From the NCBI GenBank assembly GCA_013695145.1, contig JACDBB010000045.1, positions 1 through 34,572 on the forward strand: 34,572 nt of DNA. The letters are read 5' to 3'. The stretch comes from Euzebyales bacterium (lineage in GTDB: Bacteria; Actinomycetota; Nitriliruptoria; Euzebyales; Egibacteraceae). A program made the translations under genes and the position numbers. The notes under the pieces are model-generated. The model was not told the origin of the DNA, did no database searches, and saw only the letters and a list, made by a program, of their open reading frames with translations. Below, one piece after another: positions 23,142 to 30,376 of this stretch (position 1 is its first letter; every line of letters begins with the position of its first letter).

Positions 23142-24109
23142 TGCGCGCGATCCGTGTCCACGAGGCCGGCGGTCCCGAGGCCATGCGCGTCGAGGACGTC
23201 CCCGATCCCGAACCTGGTCCTGGTCAGGTCCGCCTCCGGGTCGCCGCGGCGGGCGTCAACTTCATCGATGTCTACCAGCGCACCGGCGCCTATCGGATCC
23301 CGCTCCCCTTCACTCTCGGCGTGGAGGCGGCGGGGGTCGTCGACGCGGTCGGTGACGGGGTCACGAGCGTCGCGGATGGTGACCGTGTCGCCTTCGCCAT
23401 GGTGGGCGGCGCGTACGCCGAGGCGGTGTGTGTGGACGCCGACCGCCTGGTCTCCGTGCCCGATGAGGTCGAGCTCGAGACGGCCGGGGCCGTGCTGCTG
23501 CAGGGCATGACCGCGCACTACCTGGCGACCACCACGTTCCCCCTGGCAGACGGGCAGCGCGCCCTGGTGCACGCCGGAGCCGGTGGGGTCGGCCTGCTCC
23601 TGATCCAGATCGCCAAGCGGCGTGGCGCCGTCGTCTACGCCACCGCGTCGACCGCCCGCAAGGCCGAGCTCGCCGCCGCCGCGGGCGCGGACGAGGTGAT
23701 CCGGTACACCGAGACCGACTTCGCCGAGGAGGTCGATCGTTTGACCGACTCGGACGGTGTCCACGTCGTCTACGACTCCGTGGGCAGGGACACGTTCGAC
23801 CGCAGCCTCGACAGCCTGGCGCCGCGGGGGCTGCTCGCGCTGTTCGGCGCGTCGAGCGGGCCAGTGCCCCCGTTCGACCCCCAGCGCCTGAACGCCGCCG
23901 GGTCGGTGTTCCTGACCCGCCCGAGCCTGGCCCACCACATCGCGGAGCGCGACGAGCTGGAGTGGCGCGCCGGCGACCTGTTCCAGTGGATCACCGACGG
24001 GCAGCTGGAGGTCCGCGTCGGCGAGCGGCACCCGCTGGACGAGGCGGCCGAGGCGCATCGGCGCCTGGAGGGTCGCGCCACCACCGGCAAGGTCCTGCTC
24101 TTGCCCTGA
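23141..24109 (+). CDS. Zinc-independent quinone oxidoreductase (MDR family)
   Basis: 322 aa, QOR-type NADPH:quinone reductase. MRAIRVHEAGGPEAMRVEDV, AGVNFIDVYQRTGAYRIPLP, GVEAAGVVDAVGDGV, LLQGMTAHYLATTTF and the NADPH motif VHAGAGGVGLLLIQIAKRRG are typical, and the zinc-ligand Cys cluster is absent. ATG 23141 overlaps the SDR stop (TGATG), so the two reductases form one unit, possibly for detoxification of quinones or enals. The stop codon (24107-24109) lies inside the beginning of repeat copy A. Confidence 0.94.
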   Translation: MRAIRVHEAGGPEAMRVEDVPDPEPGPGQVRLRVAAAGVNFIDVYQRTGAYRIPLPFTLGVEAAGVVDAVGDGVTSVADGDRVAFAMVGGAYAEAVCVDADRLVSVPDEVELETAGAVLLQGMTAHYLATTTFPLADGQRALVHAGAGGVGLLLIQIAKRRGAVVYATASTARKAELAAAAGADEVIRYTETDFAEEVDRLTDSDGVHVVYDSVGRDTFDRSLDSLAPRGLLALFGASSGPVPPFDPQRLNAAGSVFLTRPSLAHHIAERDELEWRAGDLFQWITDGQLEVRVGERHPLDEAAEAHRRLEGRATTGKVLLLP

Positions 24110-24129
24110 CACGTGAATCGCCCTGAGCG

Positions 24130-24149
24130 CCCAGGGGCGAGCCCCTGGG
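24130..24149 (+). terminator. Perfect 9-bp hairpin after quinone oxidoreductase gene
   Basis: CCCAGGGGC (24130-24138), GA, GCCCCTGGG (24141-24149). A very stable stem with a 2-nt loop, 21 nt past the stop. There is no U tract; probable transcript end or processing site. Confidence 0.5.
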
Positions 24150-24205
24150 TCGACACCGTGTCGAGATTCCTGCGCTATGCGTGGCTGTTCCGACACCGTG
24201 TCGGA
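24150..24205. promoter_or_regulatory. Twin palindromes, centres 40 bp apart
   Basis: TCGACACCGTGTCGA (24150-24164) and TCCGACACCGTGTCGGA (24189-24205) share the core CGACACCGTGTCG. The centres (24157, 24197) are exactly 40 bp apart, close to four helical turns, as expected for cooperative binding by a dimeric regulator. They sit in the inserted part of repeat copy A, about 340 bp upstream of the GGDEF gene. Confidence 0.6.
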
Positions 24206-24263
24206 CCAGCCGCGACAGGCGATTGTCATCATCCGGGGTGGGGGCGCCAGCCCCCATGACCTG

Positions 24264-24354
24264 CTGACACGTGAATGCGCCCGAGCTTGCGAGGGCGATT
24301 CTCACAATCCCCGGTTTGTGGCCATCGCGCAGCGACGGCCATGAGGCCGCTGAC
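24264..24354 (+). repeat. Dispersed repeat, copy B
   Basis: 91-nt unit directly following copy A and sharing its boundary CTGACACGTGA. The core from TGCGCCCGAGCTTGCG onward (28 nt) is identical to copy C. Stems CACAA/TTGTG (24303-24319) and TGGCC/GGCCA are present. The remaining gap, 24355-24544, shows no gene; it contains only the GGDEF leader. Confidence 0.85.
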
Positions 24355-24544
24355 GAGCACGGACAAGCGACGCGCGCGAAGCCGCCGCTCACCTCATTGC
24401 GGATCTTCGTGACCCCCCGGGCACCTACTTGACGGGAGGTGCCCAGCTGGTCAACAGTGGCCTCGATCGGCCAGGGGGTCTTCACTCGGGAGCGTCGAAC
24501 CCCGGCGGCATCGACCGCCAGGCGGGAGCCGATCGGGGAGCGGG

Positions 24545-25639
24545 ATGAAGTCGTCACGTGTCGACACGCGCATTGTGGTAGGCGATGAGGTCCGCAGGCG
24601 CGCGTACCTGATCGGGTTGGCCATCGGCGTCCCGACCGTGCCCGTGATGTGGCTGCTGCGCCAGCACACCGACCCTGGCGTGCGCTGGGGCTACCCCGTC
24701 ATGGCCCTGCTTCTCGGCGCGCTGTGGTGGGCGCTCGCGCGACGCCGTGTCACGGTGGTCCGCGCCGAGCGCCAGGTGCTGGCGCTCGTCGCGACGTTGG
24801 CGCTGGGTCGGCTGTCGGTCCAGCTGTTCGGCACGCCGGACCTCGCAACCGCGCGTCTCCAGGTAGCCGAGACGACGTTCGCCAACCTGCACCTGCTGTT
24901 CGTGTTCGCCTTCCTCGCCTACGAGACGGCGAGGGCGCTGCGCATCTCCATCGCCCTGTACTGCGTCATCGCCGGGCTCATCGGCTCCCGTCTGCTACCA
25001 GCCGCCGCGACCGGCGCGGACCCCGACATCGCTGTGACGTTCATGCGCCTGCTGGTCGGCCTGGCCGCCGGCATCGTCCTGTTGTTCGTGCTTGCCCACG
25101 CCAAGGAGGAGGTGGCGGACGCGCGCGCCCGCACCGCCGCGCTCGAGCGCATGGCGTTCGCCGACGCGCTCACCGGCCTGCCGAACCGGCGCGCGCTCCG
25201 CGACGCGCTCGAGCAGCGCATGGCCGAGGCAGCCCGGTACTCCTACGCGCTGTCGGTCGTAGCCATCGATCTCGACAGCTTCAAGCAGGTCAACGACCAG
25301 CACGGGCACGCCAGCGGTGACCTCGTCCTGAAGGGCGTGGCCAGCACCATGGCCGAGGAGCTGCGCGGCGTCGACGCCTTCGGCCGCTGGGGCGGTGAGG
25401 AGTTCCTCATCGTCGCGCTCGGCATCGACGCAATCGCGGCCCAGCATCTGGCCGAACGCTGCCGCGAGGTGCTGGCCGACAGCTGCGCCCGGACTGCGCC
25501 TGCGGTGACGGCCAGCTTCGGTGTCGCGTCGCACCGAGCCGGCGACACGATCGAGACCCTGCTGGCTCGGGCCGACGCGGCGCTCTACGCCGCGAAGGAC
25601 GCGGGCCGCAACCGGGTCATGGTCGCCGCCTCGGGCTAG
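24545..25639 (+). CDS. Membrane diguanylate cyclase (GGDEF)
   Basis: 364 aa. Six predicted TM helices (residues about 20-190) form an N-terminal membrane sensor of no named family. A short coiled linker (EEVADARARTAALERMAFAD) leads to a GGDEF domain with ALTGLPNRRALRDAL, DLDSFKQVNDQHGHASGD and the active-site GGEEF (about residue 283). The product-inhibition I-site RxxD (RGVD) lies exactly five residues before it, so the enzyme should make c-di-GMP and be feedback-inhibited. No EAL domain. ATG 24545 has GGGGAG upstream. The stop overlaps the convergent gene's in CTAG (25636-25639). Confidence 0.95.
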   Translation: MKSSRVDTRIVVGDEVRRRAYLIGLAIGVPTVPVMWLLRQHTDPGVRWGYPVMALLLGALWWALARRRVTVVRAERQVLALVATLALGRLSVQLFGTPDLATARLQVAETTFANLHLLFVFAFLAYETARALRISIALYCVIAGLIGSRLLPAAATGADPDIAVTFMRLLVGLAAGIVLLFVLAHAKEEVADARARTAALERMAFADALTGLPNRRALRDALEQRMAEAARYSYALSVVAIDLDSFKQVNDQHGHASGDLVLKGVASTMAEELRGVDAFGRWGGEEFLIVALGIDAIAAQHLAERCREVLADSCARTAPAVTASFGVASHRAGDTIETLLARADAALYAAKDAGRNRVMVAASG

Positions 25640-26466
25640 CTGGCTGGCGAGAAGTACCGGAACTTGGCCGCGAGCTCGGCGGAGAAGGCCATGATGACCG
25701 CCAGGTAGAACATGCCGGTGGCGGCCTGGATCGACCTGCCCCCCTCCTGCGCCAGCTTCCACACGAATCCCGCGATCAGCGCGCAGATGGCGACCAACCC
25801 GGCGCCGAGCAACAGCGAGAACCCGGGGATCGCCAGCAACGGCGACGCGACGGCCGTCACGTCAGGGGCGGGGTTTCGCGCGCTCAGCGCCAGCGCCACC
25901 GCGGACGCCACCACCCCGGCGACGTAGAACCACGAGCTGCGGATCATGTGGGTGTTGGGCAGGCGGCGCTCCACCAGGTACCAGTGGCCAAGGAGCAGAC
26001 CGTGCAAGGTCGAGCCGAGGAACAGGGCACCGAGCGCCAGCTCGGCGATCGCGAAGGCGGGATCGAGGCCCCGGGCCAGGCCGAAGGTCACGAGGGCGAC
26101 GACACCGGCGATCGCTGCGAGGAGCCCCACGCCCCGCGCGAGCGCGCCGTCCCGGATGAGCAGCAGCACCTGCCAAGCGATCATCAGCCCCGCGAAGATC
26201 GCCAGCGCGACGAGCATGCGCGCGCCCGCTGGACCGGTGACGGCCGCGACGGTGGGGTCGCCCGCGGGTCCGACGGCAGCGGCCTGCTCGACCGCCGAGC
26301 CGGTGACCGCCCACGCCCCCCAGGCGCAGAACGCCAGCGTGATCCCCGCCAGCAGGAAGAACCCCCGCCGCACGTTGCCGTACACCCCGCTGGCCCACAG
26401 CACCACGCTCCCACCCACGGCCGTCTCCAGCAGCACGATGGCCATGACCCCGAGCGAACCGCTCAC
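25636..26466 (-). CDS. Multi-pass membrane protein, unknown function
   Basis: 276 aa with about eight hydrophobic helices (for example AIVLLETAVGGSVVLWASGV, FFLLAGITLAFCAWGAWAV, MLVALAIFAGLMIAWQVLLL, SWFYVAGVVASAVALALSA). The loop after helix 5 has a polar motif STLHGLLLGHWYLVERRLPN whose conserved-looking His residues might bind haem or metal, but no family is recognised. I chose GTG 26466 because CAGGAG lies 9 nt upstream; GTG 26472 and ATG 26445 are alternatives. It is divergent from the thioesterase gene and shares a CTAG stop overlap with the GGDEF gene. Confidence 0.78.
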   Translation of the reverse strand: MSGSLGVMAIVLLETAVGGSVVLWASGVYGNVRRGFFLLAGITLAFCAWGAWAVTGSAVEQAAAVGPAGDPTVAAVTGPAGARMLVALAIFAGLMIAWQVLLLIRDGALARGVGLLAAIAGVVALVTFGLARGLDPAFAIAELALGALFLGSTLHGLLLGHWYLVERRLPNTHMIRSSWFYVAGVVASAVALALSARNPAPDVTAVASPLLAIPGFSLLLGAGLVAICALIAGFVWKLAQEGGRSIQAATGMFYLAVIMAFSAELAAKFRYFSPAS

Positions 26467-26596
26467 GAGCACGCGCTCCTGGCGGGGTGGCGGGCGAGCA
26501 CTCGCGGCCCTCCTGTGGCTGGTCTCGGGGAGAGGGGACGTGGCGGCGGGGCGTGACCATAGTGCCGTAGCGACGCGAGAAGGGCACACTGCGGGG

Positions 26597-26998
26597 ATGC
26601 AACGAGTCGAGGGCTGCAACCCAGGACGTCGAGCAACCGTGGAGCTGGTGGTCGGCGACGCCGACACCGCGCTGGCCATGGGGTCAGGCGACGTGCCGAT
26701 GCTCGCCTCGCCGCGGGTGGTCGCGCTCGCCGAGCAGGCGGCCATGCGCGCGCTCGGCGAGTGCCTGCCTGAGGGCAAGACCAGCGTTGGGGCGTGGGTC
26801 GAGCTGGAGCACCTGTCCCCCACGCCGCTCGGGCGCAAGGTCGAGGCCGAGGCCACCCTCCTCGGCGTACATGGTCGGCGGTTGGAGTTCTCCATCGTCG
26901 TCCGCGAAGGCGGCGAGGAGATCGCGGTCGTGCGTCACCGGCGCGTGCTGGTCAGCCGGGAGCGCTTCCTCGACGGCGAGCGAGCCGAGCGCGCCTAG
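26597..26998 (+). CDS. FlK-like hotdog thioesterase family protein
   Basis: 133 aa single hotdog domain resembling fluoroacetyl-CoA thioesterase and its relatives: MGSGDVPMLASPRVVALAEQ, AAMRALGECLPEGKTSVGAW, VELEHLSPTPLGRKVEAEAT, and FSIVVREGGEEIAVVRHRRV. Members hydrolyse small acyl-CoAs; FlK has a Thr/Glu/His active site, and here Glu in ALAEQAAM is in the corresponding helix. ATG 26597 gives the usual domain start. The 130-bp region upstream is shared with the divergent membrane protein. Confidence 0.85.
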   Translation: MQRVEGCNPGRRATVELVVGDADTALAMGSGDVPMLASPRVVALAEQAAMRALGECLPEGKTSVGAWVELEHLSPTPLGRKVEAEATLLGVHGRRLEFSIVVREGGEEIAVVRHRRVLVSRERFLDGERAERA

Positions 26999-27022
26999 GC
27001 GGCATCTACGGAACGGATGGTG

Positions 27023-27051
27023 TTGCGCCAGTGTCTGATGACGCCTATGAT
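27023..27051 (+). promoter_or_regulatory. Sigma-70-type promoter of the toxin-antitoxin module
   Basis: -35 TTGCGC (27023-27028), 17-nt spacer, -10 TATGAT (27046-27051). Start of transcription would be near 27058, 17 bp before the antitoxin ATG, with its ribosome site in between. It is one of the best housekeeping-type promoters in the window. Confidence 0.6.
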
Positions 27052-27074
27052 CGTCGCGACCGAGGAGGTCGACC

Positions 27075-27419
27075 ATGGCGCTGCGCGAACCCGTCGTGCC
27101 CGCGCGGGAGCGGCTCGAGCACCTGATCGAGGGGTTTGGGAACAACCGTGTCGCTCGGCTCCTCGATGTGTCGCCGTCGACGTCGTCGCGCTGGCGAGCC
27201 GGTCTGGATCGCATGAGTCCGTCCAACGAACGGCGTCTGGTCGACCTGGACTACCTGGTGACCCGCCTGCTGCAGGTTCTGCCGAAGGATGTGGCGGAAG
27301 TGTGGCTCACGTCGTTCAACGCGCATCTCGGCGCGATCCCGGTCGATGTGCTGCGCACCCGTGGCGCGCTGCCTGTGGTGGCCGCTATCGAGCTGGAGGC
27401 GCAGGAGGCGTACGCCTGA
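27075..27419 (+). CDS. Xre/MbcA/ParS-type antitoxin
   Basis: 114 aa. An Xre-like HTH (NNRVARLLDVSPSTSSRWRA) is followed by the toxin-binding MbcA/ParS C-terminal domain (VDLDYLVTRLLQVLPKDVAE, WLTSFNAHLGAIPVDVLRTR, GALPVVAAIELEAQEAYA). Antitoxins of this type neutralise RES toxins and repress their operon. ATG 27075 has GAGGAGG upstream. The stop codon is the first motif of repeat copy C, which separates it from the toxin by 86 nt; most RES/Xre pairs are adjacent or overlapping. Confidence 0.9.
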   Translation: MALREPVVPARERLEHLIEGFGNNRVARLLDVSPSTSSRWRAGLDRMSPSNERRLVDLDYLVTRLLQVLPKDVAEVWLTSFNAHLGAIPVDVLRTRGALPVVAAIELEAQEAYA

Positions 27420-27505
27420 GTCGTGAGTGCGCCCGAGCTTGCGAGGGCGATTCTCCCAATCGGAGGTTGTGGCCATCGCGCCAGCGAGGGTCATGAGATG
27501 CTGAC
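27416..27505 (+). repeat. Dispersed repeat, copy C (between antitoxin and toxin)
   Basis: 90-nt unit from CTGAGTCGTGAGTGCG to GATGCTGAC. Matches copy B over nearly all its length; differences include a 1-nt indel in the first loop and paired changes around the TGGCC/GGTCA stem that keep it closed by a G-T wobble. It fills the whole gap between the two TA genes, overlapping the antitoxin stop and ending immediately before the toxin GTG. Confidence 0.85.
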
Positions 27506-28063
27506 GTGAGCGTGAGGTTGTATCGGGTCTATGCGGGCATCGCCTCGGCGTCTCCCGGACGAGCCGGGCACCCGCTGACGGTCTCGCCGGTGCAAGGCGC
27601 GGGCAGGATCGACAATCCTGGGCGCTATGGGGTGCTGTACGTCGCGGACACGCAACCAGCGGCGGTCGGTGAGCGCTTCGGCGACCTGCGCGTGTGGTCG
27701 ACCTCGATGCTCGCCGGACGGCCGTACCTCCCGGGCAGCCGGATGATGCTCGCAGTGCTGCGACTCGACGGCGCGGTCTGCGATCTGGACGACCCCGATG
27801 AGCTCAGCCGCCGGGGTTTGCGGCCGTCGCGCGTGGTGACGCGGGACCGGGAGACGACGCAACGCTGGGCGCGTGAGATCCACGACGAGGCGGCGTACGC
27901 CGGGGTGCGCTGGTGGTCGTTCTGGAATCCTGACTGGGGCTCGGCGGGCGTCTGGCACCCCGCGCGGTTGACGGTCGTCGGTTCCGAGCCGCTCACACTC
28001 GCGCACCCCGCCGTGACGGGCGCGGCGATGGCGCTCGATCGGCCACTTCGTGACGAGAGGTGA
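27506..28063 (+). CDS. RES-domain toxin (NAD-degrading type)
   Basis: 185 aa. RES family, whose toxins deplete NAD+; Mycobacterium MbcT and Photorhabdus Res are examples. N-terminal Arg in RLYRVYAGIAS, the GRYGVLYVADT strand, the Glu in AAVGERFGDLRVW, and the later DEAAYAGVRWWSFWNPDWGS agree with the family layout. GTG 27506 directly abuts the repeat; GTG 27512 is an alternative, and no strong ribosome site is visible, so the toxin may be weakly translated or coupled. Overlap with pepA is none; convergent, 12 bp apart. Confidence 0.9.
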   Translation: MSVRLYRVYAGIASASPGRAGHPLTVSPVQGAGRIDNPGRYGVLYVADTQPAAVGERFGDLRVWSTSMLAGRPYLPGSRMMLAVLRLDGAVCDLDDPDELSRRGLRPSRVVTRDRETTQRWAREIHDEAAYAGVRWWSFWNPDWGSAGVWHPARLTVVGSEPLTLAHPAVTGAAMALDRPLRDER

Positions 28064-28075
28064 TGGCGTCCGGCC

Positions 28076-29578
28076 TCAGGCCTGGCGGGCCTCCAGGTAG
28101 CGGACCAGCGTGCGCACGGGTGCGCCGGTCGCGCCCTTACCCGTGTAGAAGTCGTCGCCCTCCTCGGTGAACGCGGGCCCGGCGATGTCCAGGTGCGCCC
28201 ACGGCACGCCGTCGGTGAACTCCTTCAGGAACAGGGCGGCCACGATCGTTCCCGCCTGCCGCGGCTTGCCGATGTTCTTCAGGTCGGCGATCTCGCTGCG
28301 CAGGTGCTCGCGGTACTCGACCGGCAGCGGCAGCTGCCACAGGCCCTCGCCGGCCTGCTTGGCGGCGGACAGCAGCGCCGCGACCAGGCCGTCGTCGGTG
28401 CCCATGAGGCCCGAAATCTTGGGGCCGAGCGCGACGACCTGCGCGCCCGTGAGGGTCGCGATGTCGATCAGCGCGTCAGGCTTGGACTCCGCCCCGTAGG
28501 CCAGCGCGTCGGCGAGCACCAGCCGTCCCTCGGCGTCGGTGTTCAGGACCTCCACGGTCGACCCACCACGGTGTGTCAGCACGTCCGACACCCGGATGGC
28601 CGTGCCCGAAGGCATGTTCTCGGCCAGGGCCACGAGTCCGGTGATCTTGGTCCTGAGCCCCAGCCGGTCCGCCGCCAGGAGGGTGGCGACGACCGCGGCC
28701 GCGCCGCCCATGTCCGACTTCATCGTGGTCATCGCGGTCGGCGGCTTCAGCGAGAGGCCGCCCGAGTCGAACGTGATGCCCTTGCCGACGAGGGTGACGT
28801 GACCACTCGCGCGGGCGGGCGAGTGCGTGAGCTCGACCAGTCGCGGCGGCGCGGAGGATCCCTGGCCGACGCCGAGGATCCCGCCGAAGCCACCCTTTGC
28901 GAGATCGCCCTCGTCCAGCACGGTGACCTTGATCCCGGTGCCATCGGCGAGGTCGCGGATGCGGTCGGCCAGCGCCGGTGGACGCTTGTCCTGGGGCGGG
29001 GTGTTGACGAGGTCGCGAGCCAAGCTGGTGGCCTCCACCACGACTGCGCCGGCCTGGACGCCCGCCGTGGCCTCCTTGGCGCCGACACCCTCGCCGGCCA
29101 GAAGCTCGATCCCTTCCAGCGATGGGAGGTCGTTGGACTTGGTGCGATAGGTGGTGTACGCGTAGGCGCCGAGGCCCGCTCCCTCGGTGATCGCTCTCGC
29201 CCGTTCGTTGTCGGTGGCGTCGGCGACGAGGTCGCCCGGGATCACGAGCGCGAGCGTCCCGTTCTTGAGCGCGTTGCGCGCGGCGAGCCCCGCGGCCTTG
29301 CGGAGGGTCTCGGTATCGGGGGACTCCTCCCCCAGACCGACGACCAGCAGGACGTGAGCCTTCGCCCGGCGCCGCGTCGGGATGCGCGCGACCTGCCCGA
29401 GGTCACCCTCGAAGCGCACGGCGTCCAGCTCGGCGCCGAGGTCGATGTCGAGCGCGTCCCCGAGGGCGACGGCGTCGGCGGCGGGCACTGCCGTCCGATC
29501 GCGCTTCGTGGCGAACACCGCCACGACGTCGACCTTGGCGGCGGTCGGCGACGACTTCGCGAACTCCAGCTTGGGCAT
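28076..29578 (-). CDS. pepA: Leucyl aminopeptidase, M17 (PepA)
   Basis: 500 aa, hexameric two-metal aminopeptidase. The C-terminal catalytic domain has the M17 signature NTDAEGRLVLADALAYGAES and other ligand segments (LVGKGITFDSGGLSLKPPTA, MTTMKSDMGGAAAVVATLLA). The N-terminal domain (residues 1-160) is present. ATG 29578 follows GGAAAGA. Its upstream region is occupied by repeat copy D, reading toward the gene. Role: intracellular peptide turnover; in E. coli PepA is also a DNA-binding regulator. Confidence 0.96.
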   Translation of the reverse strand: MPKLEFAKSSPTAAKVDVVAVFATKRDRTAVPAADAVALGDALDIDLGAELDAVRFEGDLGQVARIPTRRRAKAHVLLVVGLGEESPDTETLRKAAGLAARNALKNGTLALVIPGDLVADATDNERARAITEGAGLGAYAYTTYRTKSNDLPSLEGIELLAGEGVGAKEATAGVQAGAVVVEATSLARDLVNTPPQDKRPPALADRIRDLADGTGIKVTVLDEGDLAKGGFGGILGVGQGSSAPPRLVELTHSPARASGHVTLVGKGITFDSGGLSLKPPTAMTTMKSDMGGAAAVVATLLAADRLGLRTKITGLVALAENMPSGTAIRVSDVLTHRGGSTVEVLNTDAEGRLVLADALAYGAESKPDALIDIATLTGAQVVALGPKISGLMGTDDGLVAALLSAAKQAGEGLWQLPLPVEYREHLRSEIADLKNIGKPRQAGTIVAALFLKEFTDGVPWAHLDIAGPAFTEEGDDFYTGKGATGAPVRTLVRYLEARQA

Positions 29579-29592
29579 CGGGATCTTTCCGT

Positions 29593-29688
29593 CTCAGCAG
29601 GTCATGGGCAATCACGCAGGATGGCCACAACCTCCGATTGTGAGAATCGCCCTCGCAGCTCGCAAGCTCGGGCGCATTCACGTCTCGG
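29593..29688 (-). repeat. Dispersed repeat, copy D (inverted)
   Basis: 96 nt, minus-strand orientation. Matches copies B and C through ACGTGAATGCGCCCGAGCTT, carries a 7-nt insertion (a duplicated GCGAG-type segment) in the first stem, and keeps ATTCTCACAATC and CATGACCTGCTGAG. It ends 14 bp before the pepA start, so it would form part of the pepA leader. Confidence 0.85.
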
Positions 29689-29780
29689 GTATCTTGCAGC
29701 GGCCCGAGAGTCTAGTCGGCCCCGTCCTGAGTTTCTCCGCCTGCGCAGTCGCTCGAGCGCGCCCAGTAGGCTCACGCCCG

Positions 29781-30260
29781 ATGGACGCCGAGCGCCCGAC
29801 CCGCGCCCCCGCCGACGCCGACGGCTTCGAGCCCGCGGCGGTGGACCTGCGGGACTACGTCGCCTTCGACCAGGGCCGGCCAGTCGACCGGCGGGTGTTC
29901 GCCACCGATGTGGTCGCCGTCGACCTGGTCTGCCTGGAGCCGGGGCAGGTGTTGGAGGCGCGTGAGTACGCGACCGCGGACGCCGTCTACACGGTGCTTG
30001 GCGGGACCGCCTGGGTCGTCACCGACCAGGCCGAGGTGACGTTGCGGGCACTGCAGGCGGTGATCGTGCCCGCCGGAGTGGTGCACGGGCTGCGCAACTC
30101 CTCGGCCGACCCGCTGATCCTGCAGGTTGTGATCAGCCCGCCCGACGAGGCGCCCGCGGCCGCTCGTGGCCCGCTGGCCGACTCGGGCGGGCGCACCAGC
30201 GGCTCACCGGATCGCCCCGGCCTGCTCGACCGCCTGCGCAGGGGCCTGTCGGGCGCCTGA
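29781..30260 (+). CDS. Cupin-domain protein
   Basis: 159 aa, single cupin barrel at about residues 45-120: LEPGQVLEAREYATADAVYT, VLGGTAWVVTDQAEVTLRAL, VIVPAGVVHGLRNSSADPLI. Motif 1 lacks the usual HxH pair (only His in VVHG is clear), so metal binding is uncertain. ATG 29781 gives the usual domain start; upstream frames extend through repeat D without family features. No function beyond cupin can be given. The C-terminal 40 residues are low-complexity. Confidence 0.78.
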   Translation: MDAERPTRAPADADGFEPAAVDLRDYVAFDQGRPVDRRVFATDVVAVDLVCLEPGQVLEAREYATADAVYTVLGGTAWVVTDQAEVTLRALQAVIVPAGVVHGLRNSSADPLILQVVISPPDEAPAAARGPLADSGGRTSGSPDRPGLLDRLRRGLSGA

Positions 30261-30281
30261 GGTGTTCCGCTATGCTCCCGC

Positions 30282-30370
30282 CACGCCCGGGGGAGCTCCC
30301 GACGAGCTGAGAGTGCGCGGACCGCGCAGACCCCATGAACCTGAACCGGTTAGCACCGGCGGAGGGAGTG
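30282..30370 (+). promoter_or_regulatory. TPP riboswitch (THI element)
   Basis: P1 pairs CAC-CCC (30282-30288) with GGG-GTG (30364-30370). CTGAGAG (30307-30313) and GAACCTGA (30337-30344) are the conserved THI-box segments. The variable P3a stem TGCGCG/CGCGCA (30314-30328) and the ACCGGTTAGCACCGG arm complete the fold. The final GGAGGG (30361-30366) is both P1's 3' strand and the ribosome site of the SSS transporter gene 10 nt later, so TPP should block translation. A TATGCT (30271-30276) could be the -10. Confidence 0.95.
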
Positions 30371-30376
30371 CGCGCC

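Larger units (their letters stand above)
24106..24268 (+). repeat. Dispersed repeat, copy A (with inserted segment)
   Basis: Shares its head (CTGACACGTGAAT, then CGCCC...GGGGCG) and tail (GGCGATTGTCATCATCC ... CATGACCTGCTGAC) with copies B-D. It is 163 nt because about 75 nt are inserted between them. The inserted part carries a perfect hairpin (24130-24149), two 15-17-bp palindromes (24150-24164, 24189-24205) and is followed by TGGGGGC/GCCCCCA (24239-24256). It begins inside the stop codon of the quinone oxidoreductase gene. Confidence 0.7.

Noticed and set aside
24106-29688. CRISPR array
   Set aside because: Repeat copies are about 90 bp, widely and irregularly spaced, one inverted, with no uniform spacers and no cas genes.
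28193-29965. 590-codon plus-strand open frame
   Set aside because: Antisense to pepA; no recognisable domain.
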